This document shows positions 17,301 to 26,980 of a DNA stretch of 64,000 bases, one piece after another (within the stretch, counting starts at the first letter, position 1; each line of letters opens with the position of its first letter). This DNA is from Vibrio breoganii (GTDB lineage: Bacteria; Pseudomonadota; Gammaproteobacteria; Enterobacterales; Vibrionaceae). Under the pieces are notes generated by a model. That model was not told the origin of the DNA. It saw nothing but the letters and a program-made list of their open reading frames with translations, and did not search any database. The stretch spans positions 496,001 to 560,000 of the forward strand of contig NZ_CP016178.1 of the NCBI RefSeq assembly GCF_001677275.1. Direction: 5' to 3'. The translations under genes and the position numbers were made by a program.

Positions 17301-18752
17301 CTAAGCTTGAGGGGAAGTGCTCCAGTCGCCGCCTAATGCTTTATACACCGCTATTGTGCTGTTAGCCGATTGCAGTTTGGCTGCAACTTGGCGGTCTTGA
17401 ATAACCCGTTGCTGACGCTGAGCATCTAACACCGATAAGTGGTCAATCAAGCCTGCTTTGTACAGAGATTTCGCCTTTGATACCGCTTTATCGGTCGCTT
17501 CTACCGCTTCGCTAAGCTGGGTTTGATTTTGCTGGCTTCGGCCATAAGCGAAGAGAGCAGAGTCAACCTCAGCAAAGGCTGAATCGACAGTATATTGATA
17601 GCTCAACGCAGCTGACTTAAAGCGAGCCTCGTTTAACTCAACCATAGCCTTACCTCGGCCACCGTCAAAGACGTTCCAGTTAACGCCTACAGCGCCCATC
17701 CAGCCAAATGAATCGCTACTAAAAAGTTCATCGAAGCTGCTTGCCGAAACTCCAGGTGTACCTGTCAGAAAGAACTTTGGATAACGGTTAGCAACGCTTG
17801 CTGCAAGTTCTTCGTTCACAGCCGCCATTTCCCGCTCCGCCATTCGAATATCGGGTCTGCGTTTAACCAAATCAGAGGGTAACCCTACAGGAATTAGCGC
17901 TGATAGCTCTGGTAGTCCACTGTCGTTTGTCAGCCGAACATCAACTTGTGTGAGAGGCTCTCCCAGTAAAATGGCGAGGCGGTGTTTATGTACTTGTTCA
18001 GCGATCTCTAACTGTGGAATAACGGATTCAGTAGCTGCAAGCATAGCTTTTGCTTGGGCGTAATCCATATCTGAACCATAACCGGACTTAACAATTTTCT
18101 CTACTAAGATAAGTGTTTGGCGTTGGTCTTCAATATTTTCCATTGCAAGTTTTTTACGCTCTTTTGCACCTAGGTATTGCACATAGTTGTGTACTAAATC
18201 TGCCGTTATTAACGTTGTTAGTCCTACTTGAAAAATTTCTGCTTGTTCTGCTCTGATAGAGGCAGCGTTCGCTTGCCTATCAATTCTTCCGAAAAGGTCC
18301 AGTTCCCAGTTTATTGATCCCCCAATAAAAACACCATCATGTTGGTTGTCCAGTAGGGTTACTGTACCGCCGTCTGATGTATCAATTGGATTTAATGCAG
18401 GCCCCAATAAGGAGCTATTTGAGCTGAGTTGGTAATTATAATAGCCACCCCCAATACTGACAGTTGGCACTTTGAATGACTCGACGGCTTTTTTGTATGA
18501 ATTTGCCATTTTGATGCGCTCAGCTGCCAGCTGCAATGGAATGTTTTGTTGCTGTACATCGACGATCATTTGATTCAAGGTTGGATCATTGAATTGTTTC
18601 CACCAGTATTCCGAATTGACGCTCTCCTCATTACCCGCATATAGGTAGGTTTGAGCGAGTGTTGTTTCAGGCTCCTCATAGTCCGGTCCTACAGCACAGC
18701 CTGCAATCAACAAAGCCAGTGAAATGGGAGTCAGTTTTTTTATTAAGTTCAT
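17301..18752 (-). CDS. RND outer-membrane channel lipoprotein (OprM/NodT type)
   Basis: A 483-residue outer-membrane factor of the TolC superfamily. The lipobox is 'LLIAGC' with Cys19, followed by the typical 'AVGPDYEEPE'. Two internally related halves, each with long helices, are visible; 'LPSDLVKRRPDIRMAERE' near residue 285 is a family hallmark. It forms the exit duct for the permease and adaptor encoded just upstream (gap of 10 bp). It could also serve the other RND system in the window, which lacks its own channel (inference). AAGGGA ribosome site. Confidence 0.92.
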   Translation of the reverse strand: MNLIKKLTPISLALLIAGCAVGPDYEEPETTLAQTYLYAGNEESVNSEYWWKQFNDPTLNQMIVDVQQQNIPLQLAAERIKMANSYKKAVESFKVPTVSIGGGYYNYQLSSNSSLLGPALNPIDTSDGGTVTLLDNQHDGVFIGGSINWELDLFGRIDRQANAASIRAEQAEIFQVGLTTLITADLVHNYVQYLGAKERKKLAMENIEDQRQTLILVEKIVKSGYGSDMDYAQAKAMLAATESVIPQLEIAEQVHKHRLAILLGEPLTQVDVRLTNDSGLPELSALIPVGLPSDLVKRRPDIRMAEREMAAVNEELAASVANRYPKFFLTGTPGVSASSFDELFSSDSFGWMGAVGVNWNVFDGGRGKAMVELNEARFKSAALSYQYTVDSAFAEVDSALFAYGRSQQNQTQLSEAVEATDKAVSKAKSLYKAGLIDHLSVLDAQRQQRVIQDRQVAAKLQSANSTIAVYKALGGDWSTSPQA

Positions 18753-18762
18753 GATAATTCCC

Positions 18763-21700
18763 TTATGCTATTTCTGTGCTGATGGTTTGTTTCGGTGCTT
18801 TTTCTTTGTATACAAGCTTGTACATCGCGGGCATTACCATTAATGAAAGAACCGTTGCTGCAGCTAATCCGCCGATGATGGTAGCCGCCATCTGGTCAAA
18901 CAATAGATCGCCCAGAAGCGGAATCATGCCCAATGCTGTGGTCAATGCCCCCATAGAAATCGCCATGGTACGGTTCATGGTAGCTTCTTTTATCGCATCA
19001 GAGAGTTCAAGGCCGTTGCGCCTTTCAAGCTCAATTTGGTCCATCAATACAATGCCGTTTTTAATGATCATACCGGTCAAAGTAATTGCGCCTATTAGAG
19101 CCATAAATCCAAATGGCTTATCCAGTAACAGTAGTGAGAACGTAGCGCCCGTTGCTGCCAGTGGCAGGGTAGTGTAGATAATGGCGGTCTGTTTAAAGCC
19201 ATTGAACATAGCAATCATGATGATGGTTATGATCAGTAGGGCTTTTGGCAACTGCTTTACGATATCGGCAACGGCTTTGTGCTCGTCATAGTACTCGCCG
19301 CCCCATTCCATGCTGTAACCAGGTGGAAGGTAGATACCTTCTATTCGGTCTTTTACTGCATTTCGAACATTGGCCGGAGTTGTGTAGCGTTGAACAGCGG
19401 CTTGTGCGGTAATGGTCTTGACGCGATCGCGACGCCAAATCATGCTTTCCTCTGTTGCCAGCTCAAAACCATCCACTACTTGACCTAGAGGTACTGAGTG
19501 CAGTCCTAGCAGAGACTTCACAGGCAAGGTTTCAAGGGATGCCATATCTTGATTTGAACCACGCAGCTGAATAGGGATCAGCTCATCGTTAAGGTTCATG
19601 CGACCTAACGGCATGCCGTTAGTTCCTCGTTTCATCGCAAAGGCAATGTCTGCTCGGTTTATACCAGCGCGAAGGGCTTTGTCTTGGTTGATGATAGGTG
19701 TCAGCATTTTGCTTTGTTGGCGCCAGTCGTCACGAACGTATTTTGCGTCGGGGTGGCTTTCAAATATGGCTTTTGCCTCATCTGCAAGTTGGTGCAACAC
19801 TTCTTCGTCAGGGCCTGAAAAACGTGCCTCTACGGCGTACTTATCTGCGGTAGCCAGTTTAAGGGCTCTAAATCTTGGCTCTGCATTTGGGAACGTTTCT
19901 GCAAGCCACTTATCACCGCGGGATACAAGATCATCAATAGCGAAGTAATCAGTGGCATTAATCAAGATTTGACCATAAGCGGGATCAAGTGGTTCTGGTT
20001 CTACGGTTACTGAAAATCTTGGGGCACTGGCACCGACTGATGTAGAAATACTTTCTACTTCTGGCTGAGCAAGAAGCCATTGTTCAATCTGCTTCATATC
20101 GGCAGAGGTTTGCTCTATCTTCGCGCCATTTGGAAGCCAATAGTCTAGAAATACAATAGGCCTGTCTGATTGCGGAATAAAGTTGATGGCTATATACGGA
20201 ACACATACTGCTGTCGCTACAACTAGCGGTATAAGTGTACTTAGTGTTTTTATAGGATGGTCGACTATTGCGTTGATCATTCTGGAGAGTAGAGGATTCT
20301 TTTGGTTCGCACCCTTTTTGCTTGGCTTTAAGAATAACCAACACAGCAGTGCAGTCAGGGTCATAGCGACAAGCCAAGATAATAAAAGCGAAGAGGCCAT
20401 GATACTAAACACTGAACCAGCAAACTCTGCAGCATCGGTTTTTGAGAATAGCACTGGGCTAGAACCCATGATTGCGATAACTGTTGCGCCTAACAGTGGC
20501 ACTGCAGTTTCCTTCACTGAATCAATGGCAGCTTTGGTTCTCTCTATGCCCTTGTTCATCTTAGATTGCATCATGTCGGTAATTACAATAGCGTTATCGA
20601 CCAACATCCCTAAGGCAAGGATGAAGGTACCTAGAGAGACACGATGCAAGTCTATTTCTGCAACATTCATGTATATTAGGGTCAGCAGGATAGTGATAAG
20701 CAAACTTGCACTCACTATAGATGCGCTTTTGAAGCCCATAAAAATAAGCAATACAACAAATACGATCGCGATACTTTCCATGAGGTTTACAACAAAGTCA
20801 TCGATAGCAATTTGCACTTGCTCAGGCTGATAGGCAACTATTGAAACATCGACTCCCAGTGGCAGTTCTGCTTCAAAGTCATTGATAACCTGATTAATCG
20901 TATCGCCAAGAGAGACAACGTTGATGCCATCCACTGGGCTAACGGCAAGGGTGACTGAGGGGTCCCCGTTGAAGCGATTTTCAGTCATTGCAGGCGTTTG
21001 ATAGCCCATAGTGACATCTGCAATATCACCTAAGCGAATCATGCCACTTCCAAGTTCACTGATACCGCCCTTAATGATCAAATTCTGAATATCGGCTAAG
21101 GATTCAAACTCACTGGTTTGTGCCACTCTGATTCGTTCTTGACCGGCTGCAAACTGACCCGCTTCAAAGGTCATGTTCTGAGTATTTAATTGGCTCCAAA
21201 CTTGAGCGACAGAAAGCCCGTATTGCGCCAAGCGCTCATCCGGCATATCAATGTAAACCACACGTGGCTGAACGCCGTGCAGCTCTATTTTCTTAATGCC
21301 TTCTACGGCTTTGATACGGCGTTGCAACTCTTCGGCATATTGTCGCAGCTCTTCAGGCGCGGCGTCAGTGCCGTGAATGGCGAACAGCATGCCGTATACC
21401 TCAGAGAACTCATCTTGAACGATCGAGATTTGAGCACTGGTTGGCAATTGCAATTTTACATCTGAAACCTTGCGACGAAGTAGTTCCCATTGTTGGGGTA
21501 ACTCATCGGAGTTCAAGCTCTCGTTGAGGTCGACAAATACCATAGATACCCCAGGACGAGATAGCGAGCGTAAGCGATTGAGCTCTGCCATCTCTTGTAG
21601 TTTGGTTTCTACGGTATCTGTGACTTGTTGCTCTACTTCTTCTGCGCTTGCGCCAGGATAAAGAGTAACAACAACCGCCGTCTTAACGGTAAAGGTAGGG

Positions 21701-21813
21701 TCTTCTAATTTTCCAAGATCAAAATATGAGTACAGCCCCGCGATGATACTCAACACGGTGAAAAAGAGTACGAAGGTACGTTGTCTAATAGCAAATTCAG
21801 CTAGGTTAATCAT
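18763..21813 (-). CDS. RND efflux permease (tripartite system)
   Basis: A 1016-residue inner-membrane proton-driven pump, the same length as the permease at 8914-11964 and of the same subgroup. The TM4 motif is 'GMLVDNAIVITDM' with Asp406-Asn407. TM blocks lie at about 335-495 and 835-1005, with two large periplasmic loops between. It lies between its adaptor (8 bp gap) and its outer-membrane channel (10 bp gap), so a complete pump is encoded. AGGAAC ribosome site. The likely cargo is hydrophobic compounds; no substrate can be read from the sequence. Confidence 0.93.
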   Translation of the reverse strand: MINLAEFAIRQRTFVLFFTVLSIIAGLYSYFDLGKLEDPTFTVKTAVVVTLYPGASAEEVEQQVTDTVETKLQEMAELNRLRSLSRPGVSMVFVDLNESLNSDELPQQWELLRRKVSDVKLQLPTSAQISIVQDEFSEVYGMLFAIHGTDAAPEELRQYAEELQRRIKAVEGIKKIELHGVQPRVVYIDMPDERLAQYGLSVAQVWSQLNTQNMTFEAGQFAAGQERIRVAQTSEFESLADIQNLIIKGGISELGSGMIRLGDIADVTMGYQTPAMTENRFNGDPSVTLAVSPVDGINVVSLGDTINQVINDFEAELPLGVDVSIVAYQPEQVQIAIDDFVVNLMESIAIVFVVLLIFMGFKSASIVSASLLITILLTLIYMNVAEIDLHRVSLGTFILALGMLVDNAIVITDMMQSKMNKGIERTKAAIDSVKETAVPLLGATVIAIMGSSPVLFSKTDAAEFAGSVFSIMASSLLLSWLVAMTLTALLCWLFLKPSKKGANQKNPLLSRMINAIVDHPIKTLSTLIPLVVATAVCVPYIAINFIPQSDRPIVFLDYWLPNGAKIEQTSADMKQIEQWLLAQPEVESISTSVGASAPRFSVTVEPEPLDPAYGQILINATDYFAIDDLVSRGDKWLAETFPNAEPRFRALKLATADKYAVEARFSGPDEEVLHQLADEAKAIFESHPDAKYVRDDWRQQSKMLTPIINQDKALRAGINRADIAFAMKRGTNGMPLGRMNLNDELIPIQLRGSNQDMASLETLPVKSLLGLHSVPLGQVVDGFELATEESMIWRRDRVKTITAQAAVQRYTTPANVRNAVKDRIEGIYLPPGYSMEWGGEYYDEHKAVADIVKQLPKALLIITIIMIAMFNGFKQTAIIYTTLPLAATGATFSLLLLDKPFGFMALIGAITLTGMIIKNGIVLMDQIELERRNGLELSDAIKEATMNRTMAISMGALTTALGMIPLLGDLLFDQMAATIIGGLAAATVLSLMVMPAMYKLVYKEKAPKQTISTEIA

Positions 21814-21821
21814 GTTTGTTC

Positions 21822-22904
21822 CTATAACTCTCGCACAGTGATTTTGTCTGCTTTGTCGCCTTCTTCAAGGTAGTGTGTACCGCTGATGACCACTTGATCT
21901 CCTGTCGAAAACTCACCTTTAATGCAGGCAGTTTTGGCATCGATTGAATCTAGGTCTACGGAACGTGGAGCAATGATGCCCTCTTCGACAACATGCACGC
22001 GCATATCGTGCTTGTTGCCCAATAGAGCAGAGTAAGGAATACAATAAGAGGAGTCAGCCAGTGACAAATTTGCTAAAACCGTCACTGATTTTCCTGGAAA
22101 GACAACATCAGATGGTTTGTCTAACGTCATAGTCACCGTATAGGTTTGCTTGATTAGGTGAGGCTTTGTAGCAATTTCACTAACGGTTGCTGGAAGTGAT
22201 TCTTTGGCTTGATACCAAGTCACTTCTACTTGCTGTTCAGCTTTGAATTCATGAATAAGGTTTTCAGGTACATCGATATCCACCTCAAGTTTGTTGTTGT
22301 TCTGCAATGATACAACGGCGATACCAGGAAGAATTTGTTCGTGCTGTTCGTAATTGACGCTACCGATGGCCCCACTAAATGGTGCTTTTAATTCGGTGTA
22401 TCTTAGGGTGTCTTCTGCGCGTTGAATGTTTTTTTGTACTACTTTTACCGCAGATAAGCTTCGTTCATAACCACTAATCGCGCGGTCAAGATTGACACTC
22501 GCTATTGCATCGTCTTCGATCGCTTGCTCTACACGAGCCAGTTCGGCCTTAGCCAGCTTGTGTGCTGATTGAGCTTCAAGCATTCGAGCTTCTAGTTCTT
22601 CTAAAGCTACTTGATAGTCATGTGGGTCTAGGCGAGCAATGGTTTGGCCTTTCTTTACAAAATCGCCTTTGCTGACGAGAAGTTCATTAATGGTTCCAGG
22701 AACACGAAAGGCGACACCGGCTCTTTCTTGAGAGTGAACTACACCAGTAAATTGTTTTGTGGATTTAAAAGACGGGTCTTCAAGCTCTACAACCTGAATG
22801 CTGCGTTGAGGCTTTGAAGCAAGCTTAGGTGTGGATTCTATCTGTTGGCATGCGCTAAGTAGCAGGACTACAGTGCTTGCTAGTATGGTTTTTGAATACT
22901 GCAT
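21822..22904 (-). CDS. RND adaptor lipoprotein (membrane fusion protein)
   Basis: A 360-residue HlyD/AcrA-type adaptor with lipobox Cys19 ('LLLSAC'). Lipoyl halves are 'GDFVKKGQTIARLDPHDYQ' and 'YTELKAPFSGAIGSV' around a coiled-coil hairpin of about 70 residues. First gene of the adaptor-permease-channel set. AGGAG ribosome site. An 85-bp gap separates it from the LysR gene on the same strand, enough for its own promoter. Confidence 0.92.
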   Translation of the reverse strand: MQYSKTILASTVVLLLSACQQIESTPKLASKPQRSIQVVELEDPSFKSTKQFTGVVHSQERAGVAFRVPGTINELLVSKGDFVKKGQTIARLDPHDYQVALEELEARMLEAQSAHKLAKAELARVEQAIEDDAIASVNLDRAISGYERSLSAVKVVQKNIQRAEDTLRYTELKAPFSGAIGSVNYEQHEQILPGIAVVSLQNNNKLEVDIDVPENLIHEFKAEQQVEVTWYQAKESLPATVSEIATKPHLIKQTYTVTMTLDKPSDVVFPGKSVTVLANLSLADSSYCIPYSALLGNKHDMRVHVVEEGIIAPRSVDLDSIDAKTACIKGEFSTGDQVVISGTHYLEEGDKADKITVREL

Positions 22905-22989
22905 ATTCGGGCTCCTATATTCTAATAGCCCGATTGTAAGTGTTTCTTTGTACTAGATAATCTGTCTCAGTTAAGAATCACTGTCTCAT

Positions 22990-23883
22990 TTATTGTGACA
23001 ATAGTATATCTTGAGGAATTCTTTGTAATAAATATTCTATCAATATTCGGCTGGCATAATTCAATGTCTGTGGCTTAGGATGCAGTAAGTAGGACTGGTG
23101 TGTCACTGAAGCAGTATCAGGTAATACCTTTATCAGCTTGCCTTGTTGTAACTCTTCTTTAGCGGCAAGTTCTGGCAAGAAACCAATTCCTCTTCCCATA
23201 ACTAGTCCTCTACGAATAAATCCTACGCTATTGCACACTAGCCATGGAGAAGCTGAAATTTTTCCTGACTCAAAATGCCACAAATTGTCTATGTTGCCAC
23301 TAGGCCAGCGGTAACACATTACTTTATGTTTATGCAGATCGGCCAACGCTTGTATTGGTTCGTTATTTTTAATATACGCAGGTGAGGCGAGTAAGCTGTG
23401 ATTCAATGGTATGAGTGGCTTAGCGATTAAATCAGAGTCTTCTAGAGCGCCACCATGAAAAGAGATATCTAAACCATATTGATACACTTCTTGAAAGCCG
23501 TTGCTCACCGTTCGAAGATCAAGCTCGACATTCGGATACGTATCATGAAAGTCAAACAGGGCGGGCTGAACAAACTCGTAGGTTTCTGCAAGCAAGCCAA
23601 GTTTGACCTTTCCTGACACTTCTCGGCTAGAGTAGGTCACAGCTTGATTGGCATCGTCTAACAACTCGACAACCTTTTGTACTTTGCTGAAGTAGCTATC
23701 ACCATTGTGAGTGAGCGACAAAGAGCGAGTAGTGCGGTGGAATAGCTGTGTATTGAGTTCTTTTTCAAGTTCGCTGATGCGTCTGCTGACATTAGCACGA
23801 GGCAGGTCAAGCGCGTTTGCAGCAGCGGTAAAGCTACCCAATTCAACTACGCGAAGGAACAGTTTCAAGTCTTCAGTCTTCAT
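22990..23883 (-). CDS. LysR family transcriptional regulator
   Basis: A 297-residue LTTR: winged helix at residues 1-60 ('GSFTAAANALDLPRANVSRR') and a periplasmic-binding-like effector domain from about residue 90. It lies directly upstream of the tripartite RND genes on the same strand rather than divergent, so it may control them or be co-transcribed. The C-terminal region belongs to the CrgA-like LTTR type by its look (moderate certainty). Effector unknown. Confidence 0.85.
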   Translation of the reverse strand: MKTEDLKLFLRVVELGSFTAAANALDLPRANVSRRISELEKELNTQLFHRTTRSLSLTHNGDSYFSKVQKVVELLDDANQAVTYSSREVSGKVKLGLLAETYEFVQPALFDFHDTYPNVELDLRTVSNGFQEVYQYGLDISFHGGALEDSDLIAKPLIPLNHSLLASPAYIKNNEPIQALADLHKHKVMCYRWPSGNIDNLWHFESGKISASPWLVCNSVGFIRRGLVMGRGIGFLPELAAKEELQQGKLIKVLPDTASVTHQSYLLHPKPQTLNYASRILIEYLLQRIPQDILLSQ

Positions 23884-24074
23884 GAAAAATCTATTATTTG
23901 AGTGAGTGCTAGTAAGTTTATTTTAGGATAACTTAGTTAGTTAGCGTTCGATATAGCAGTGGTTACAGTTCTTATTCATAAATCAGTTTTATAAACCATC
24001 TAAACGCCAGTGACGTTATCTCTTTCAAGTGCTTGGTTACAATGAACCAAGTAAAAAAATAAAGAGAAGCAGAC

Positions 24075-24173
24075 ATGAAAAAGCTTGAGTTTGGATTAGG
24101 GCCTATTGAAATAGGACACATTGCCATCGCCATTGGTATGTTGCTTGTGTGTATATTCTTTGGCGCCTTATAG
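24075..24173 (+). CDS. 32-residue single-span membrane protein
   Basis: A tiny ORF: 'MKKLEFGLGPIEIG' followed by a hydrophobic stretch of about 17 residues and a short 'FFGAL' end. An AGAGAAG ribosome site lies about 6 nt before the ATG, codon use is normal, and the charged N-terminus with one span is typical of bacterial small membrane proteins. It precedes a membrane protein plus HlyD pair on the same strand by 160 bp. I do not recognise the family. Confidence 0.55.
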   Translation: MKKLEFGLGPIEIGHIAIAIGMLLVCIFFGAL

Positions 24174-24333
24174 GCATCAATTTTAAGTAAGTAGTTTTTG
24201 TTTTTAATGAGTACTGCTTATACGTAAGCAGTGCTTAAGTGTGCGCGTAAGAAAAGGAATAACGCATATTCCTACAGCGTACTGCAGATAGCATAGAATT
24301 CGCGCGAAACTCATAACAAGAAGCGAAAACAAA

Positions 24334-24846
24334 ATGTCTGCTACGTCTTTACCTTCTTCTAACGAAGGCCTGGGAAGAAAAATAGCAAGGAGCATCATTT
24401 CAGTTGTCTTATATGTGCTTAAGGCTGTGATTGTTTTTGGCGTTATCGCCGGAGCATCTATTGCTTTATCCAAATTAGGCTCGATCCATGGAAAGGATCT
24501 ACCCGCTGAATATTTCGTCGACGGATACCCTACAATCCTCAAACTACTCGACTCTGAAGTCTTCATGGGCTTCGTATTCTTTGTCACCATCGCAATACTG
24601 GTTTATTTGGTGTATCTGTTTTGGCAACTGCATGAAATTGCCGTACACAAGGCCTCAGAAATGTCGAGCGCCCACACCCAAATCGTTTTTGCCCTCTCTT
24701 TGTGTGGTCTGTTTATCAATAAGGTCTGGTGGGTACTAGCCATCATCATCGCATTTGCTCGCTGGGATGTGATTGGGGAGTCTATCTCTAAAATTATCCG
24801 CAACGGCGTTTCTGGCAAAGCTCAAACAAAAGCATCTGAGGAGTAA
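24334..24846 (+). CDS. Three-span inner-membrane protein paired with an HlyD protein
   Basis: A 170-residue protein with hydrophobic segments at about 19-45, 76-98 and 116-142 and a charged C-terminus. It ends 3 nt before the HlyD gene, whose GAGGAG ribosome site lies inside this gene, so the two are translationally linked. The arrangement recalls E. coli YiaW-YiaV and YibI-YibH, where a small membrane protein goes with an HlyD-like partner and no transporter is encoded. No functional residues can be named. Confidence 0.7.
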   Translation: MSATSLPSSNEGLGRKIARSIISVVLYVLKAVIVFGVIAGASIALSKLGSIHGKDLPAEYFVDGYPTILKLLDSEVFMGFVFFVTIAILVYLVYLFWQLHEIAVHKASEMSSAHTQIVFALSLCGLFINKVWWVLAIIIAFARWDVIGESISKIIRNGVSGKAQTKASEE

Positions 24847-24849
24847 TCA

Positions 24850-25881
24850 ATGAAAGAGATTATGCTACCTTACATCCTGATTTGCTGGATTTTGGTTAAG
24901 ACGGGTGTGGTTAAATGGAACCTGAGAAGCGGCACCTTTATGGTGGGTACAGGTATGCTCCTAGCGACCATGTTATTTATTGCTCACCGTTTCTGGTCTC
25001 CTGCTGACTTAACAGACAGTACAACGGTTAAAGCCCCTCATGCTGTTTTGAGTCCACTATTTGGTCAGGAAGTGGATCAAGTATTCGTTACTCACAATCA
25101 GATGGTGAAAAAAGGCGATCTGATTTACACACTTCGCTCAGAAGATACCGAGTCACAATTAGAGAGCCTAGCCGCTCAAAAGAGAGCCAGCGAAGCTGAA
25201 ATCTTGTCGTTGAGAACACAACAGAAAAACGATAAGAAAACTCTAGGAAGACTTGAGAAGCTAAAAGATTTTTCAAATGACGCTGAGCGCGATAAAACGC
25301 GAACGGCCATTGAAACGGCTGAAGCGAAAATTGCAGCTGCACATGCGCAGATCATGAATATTGAAGCGCAAGTTGCTTCGGCAAAGTGGCAACATGAACG
25401 TCGTGAAGTTCGAGCGCCATTTGATGGCCAGCTATCCATTACCAACATCACTAGCGGTACACGTACCGGTAACATGCACTTGTACTCAACAGAGAAGAAG
25501 TTTGTTGAGATGCGTATTCCGGATCAAACGTATCGTGGCATCAAGGTAGGGCAGTTTGCTGAGTTCTATGTTGATGCTTACCCTGGTGAGATCTTCCGTG
25601 GCCGTGTACACAGTGTCACTGCTGGTACGGGTGAAGCTCAGGTTCAAGTGCGCCAGGGTAGCCAACATGTGAGACAGCACGTTGGAAATAACATGAACTC
25701 TCATGGCCGTACTATTGTGATTGAGTTTAATGAGCCAGAGGGTTACAACATCCCAATTGGTGCAACAGGTTCTGGCTGGGTTTCAGCAGAAAAGCCACAC
25801 CCAATGCTAGGCTTTATGGATATCATCGGTGGTGCGACCGTTCGCCTCAAGGCTTATAAAGCGTATTTGTCGGCAATATAA
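24850..25881 (+). CDS. Orphan HlyD/YiaV-like membrane fusion protein
   Basis: A 343-residue protein with two N-terminal spans (about 5-20 and 29-47) instead of a signal peptide, then lipoyl halves ('GQEVDQVFVTHNQMVKKGDL' and 'RREVRAPFDGQLSI') around a helical hairpin at 100-180, and a beta-barrel end. The double span and C-terminal amphipathic tail match the YiaV/YibH branch of HlyD proteins. No RND, MFS or ABC partner is near. Its job may be envelope homeostasis or small-molecule export (inference). Confidence 0.8.
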   Translation: MKEIMLPYILICWILVKTGVVKWNLRSGTFMVGTGMLLATMLFIAHRFWSPADLTDSTTVKAPHAVLSPLFGQEVDQVFVTHNQMVKKGDLIYTLRSEDTESQLESLAAQKRASEAEILSLRTQQKNDKKTLGRLEKLKDFSNDAERDKTRTAIETAEAKIAAAHAQIMNIEAQVASAKWQHERREVRAPFDGQLSITNITSGTRTGNMHLYSTEKKFVEMRIPDQTYRGIKVGQFAEFYVDAYPGEIFRGRVHSVTAGTGEAQVQVRQGSQHVRQHVGNNMNSHGRTIVIEFNEPEGYNIPIGATGSGWVSAEKPHPMLGFMDIIGGATVRLKAYKAYLSAI

Positions 25882-25902
25882 CAAACACTAAAGTGTGAAC
25901 TA

Positions 25903-25936
25903 AAAAAGGCAGTATCATTATTTGATGCTGCCTTTT
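25903..25936. terminator. Bidirectional terminator between the HlyD gene and the LysR gene
   Basis: A 14-bp stem (AAAAGGCAGTATCA / TGATGCTGCCTTTT, one G-T pair) lies between convergent genes, with A and T runs on either side. Confidence 0.85.
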
Positions 25937-25953
25937 GCATTGAGGATAGCTTA

Positions 25954-26772
25954 CTAAAGTGATGGATTCGCTTTAAGTTCTTCCATTACACATTTCTCAA
26001 CAAGATTGGCAAGCCACTGACTTTTTGGAGACTTTCTTTTAGAGGATTTCAGTACTATTGCCGTATCAATGTCTAAATCTGGAATATCTGCATCAGTTCT
26101 ATAGGAGATATATCGCATGGTATGTGCGCAATCCATTAGTTGCGTTAAAAGCATATAATTATCAACAAAAATAGTGGCTTCAACATCGGGAAGGGCACGC
26201 TGAAAGCGATTTTCGTACTCGTTTACTCCAGACGCAATATACTTAACAAACTCACCCTCTTTGTTTCCTTTAATGAGCCCCGAACCTGTATACAATTTCT
26301 TTTGATAGAGGGTTTGAGGTTTATCGCTAAGGATGTGAAACCCCAAGTCGACTTCTTCATCGAGAATCATGTTCTCTGATAGCTTGGTCCAGTTTCTTAC
26401 CTCAATGATGGCGTTCGTTTCTTGTCTAATTTTTCTAATAATAGGGTTGGAAAACCGTATGGATAAGGGTTCCAAAATATGAAGAGTCACTCGATCTACG
26501 TTGGCGGGTGAGAACTCTTCTGGTTCAAGCGAGTGAGAAATTTGCTCAATGGCGTTTTGAATTTTGGGCTGTATGCTTATGGCATAAGAGGTGGGCGACA
26601 AGCCCTCAGCACTGCGAGTGAATAGAGGATCATCAAGTTCTTCTCGTAACTGAGCCAATACTTTTGAAATATAAGACTGTGAGCGCCCCAGTTTTTTTGC
26701 CGTTCGTAGTGTGGAGTGTGTCTGCATTAAATTCAAAAACACATTCAATGAATTGAGGTCTGTAATTCTCAT
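25954..26772 (-). CDS. LysR family transcriptional regulator (short)
   Basis: A 272-residue regulator with a clear N-terminal winged helix ('STLRTAKKLGRSQSYISKVL', about 18-40) and a compact effector domain, somewhat shorter than the usual 290-310. It is divergent from the FadL-type gene at 26981 with a 208-bp gap, so control of that porin is possible. The effector cannot be told. Confidence 0.82.
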   Translation of the reverse strand: MRITDLNSLNVFLNLMQTHSTLRTAKKLGRSQSYISKVLAQLREELDDPLFTRSAEGLSPTSYAISIQPKIQNAIEQISHSLEPEEFSPANVDRVTLHILEPLSIRFSNPIIRKIRQETNAIIEVRNWTKLSENMILDEEVDLGFHILSDKPQTLYQKKLYTGSGLIKGNKEGEFVKYIASGVNEYENRFQRALPDVEATIFVDNYMLLTQLMDCAHTMRYISYRTDADIPDLDIDTAIVLKSSKRKSPKSQWLANLVEKCVMEELKANPSL

Positions 26773-26980
26773 CTTATCGCCATTACTACATTAGATTATT
26801 ATAGAGTAGCAAAAAACCAATGAAATCAATAAGCTTATAACGAATAAGTCCCGTTTAATTTTCCAGTGATATTCGATATTCCTACAAGCTATAAGCCTAT
26901 CCGTATAATACGCACAGATATGGATTTGGCTATTGATGAGCTAAATCCCTAAGCCTACTCACTTATAGATTTGGAAAATT

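Noticed and set aside
18776..21661. Several plus-strand frames across the RND permease
   Set aside because: They lie antisense to a clearly conserved 1016-residue permease and have no family features.
24213..24232. ACTGCTTA-TACG-TAAGCAGT hairpin after the small membrane protein
   Set aside because: Perfect 8-bp stem, but no T run on either strand, so not called a terminator.
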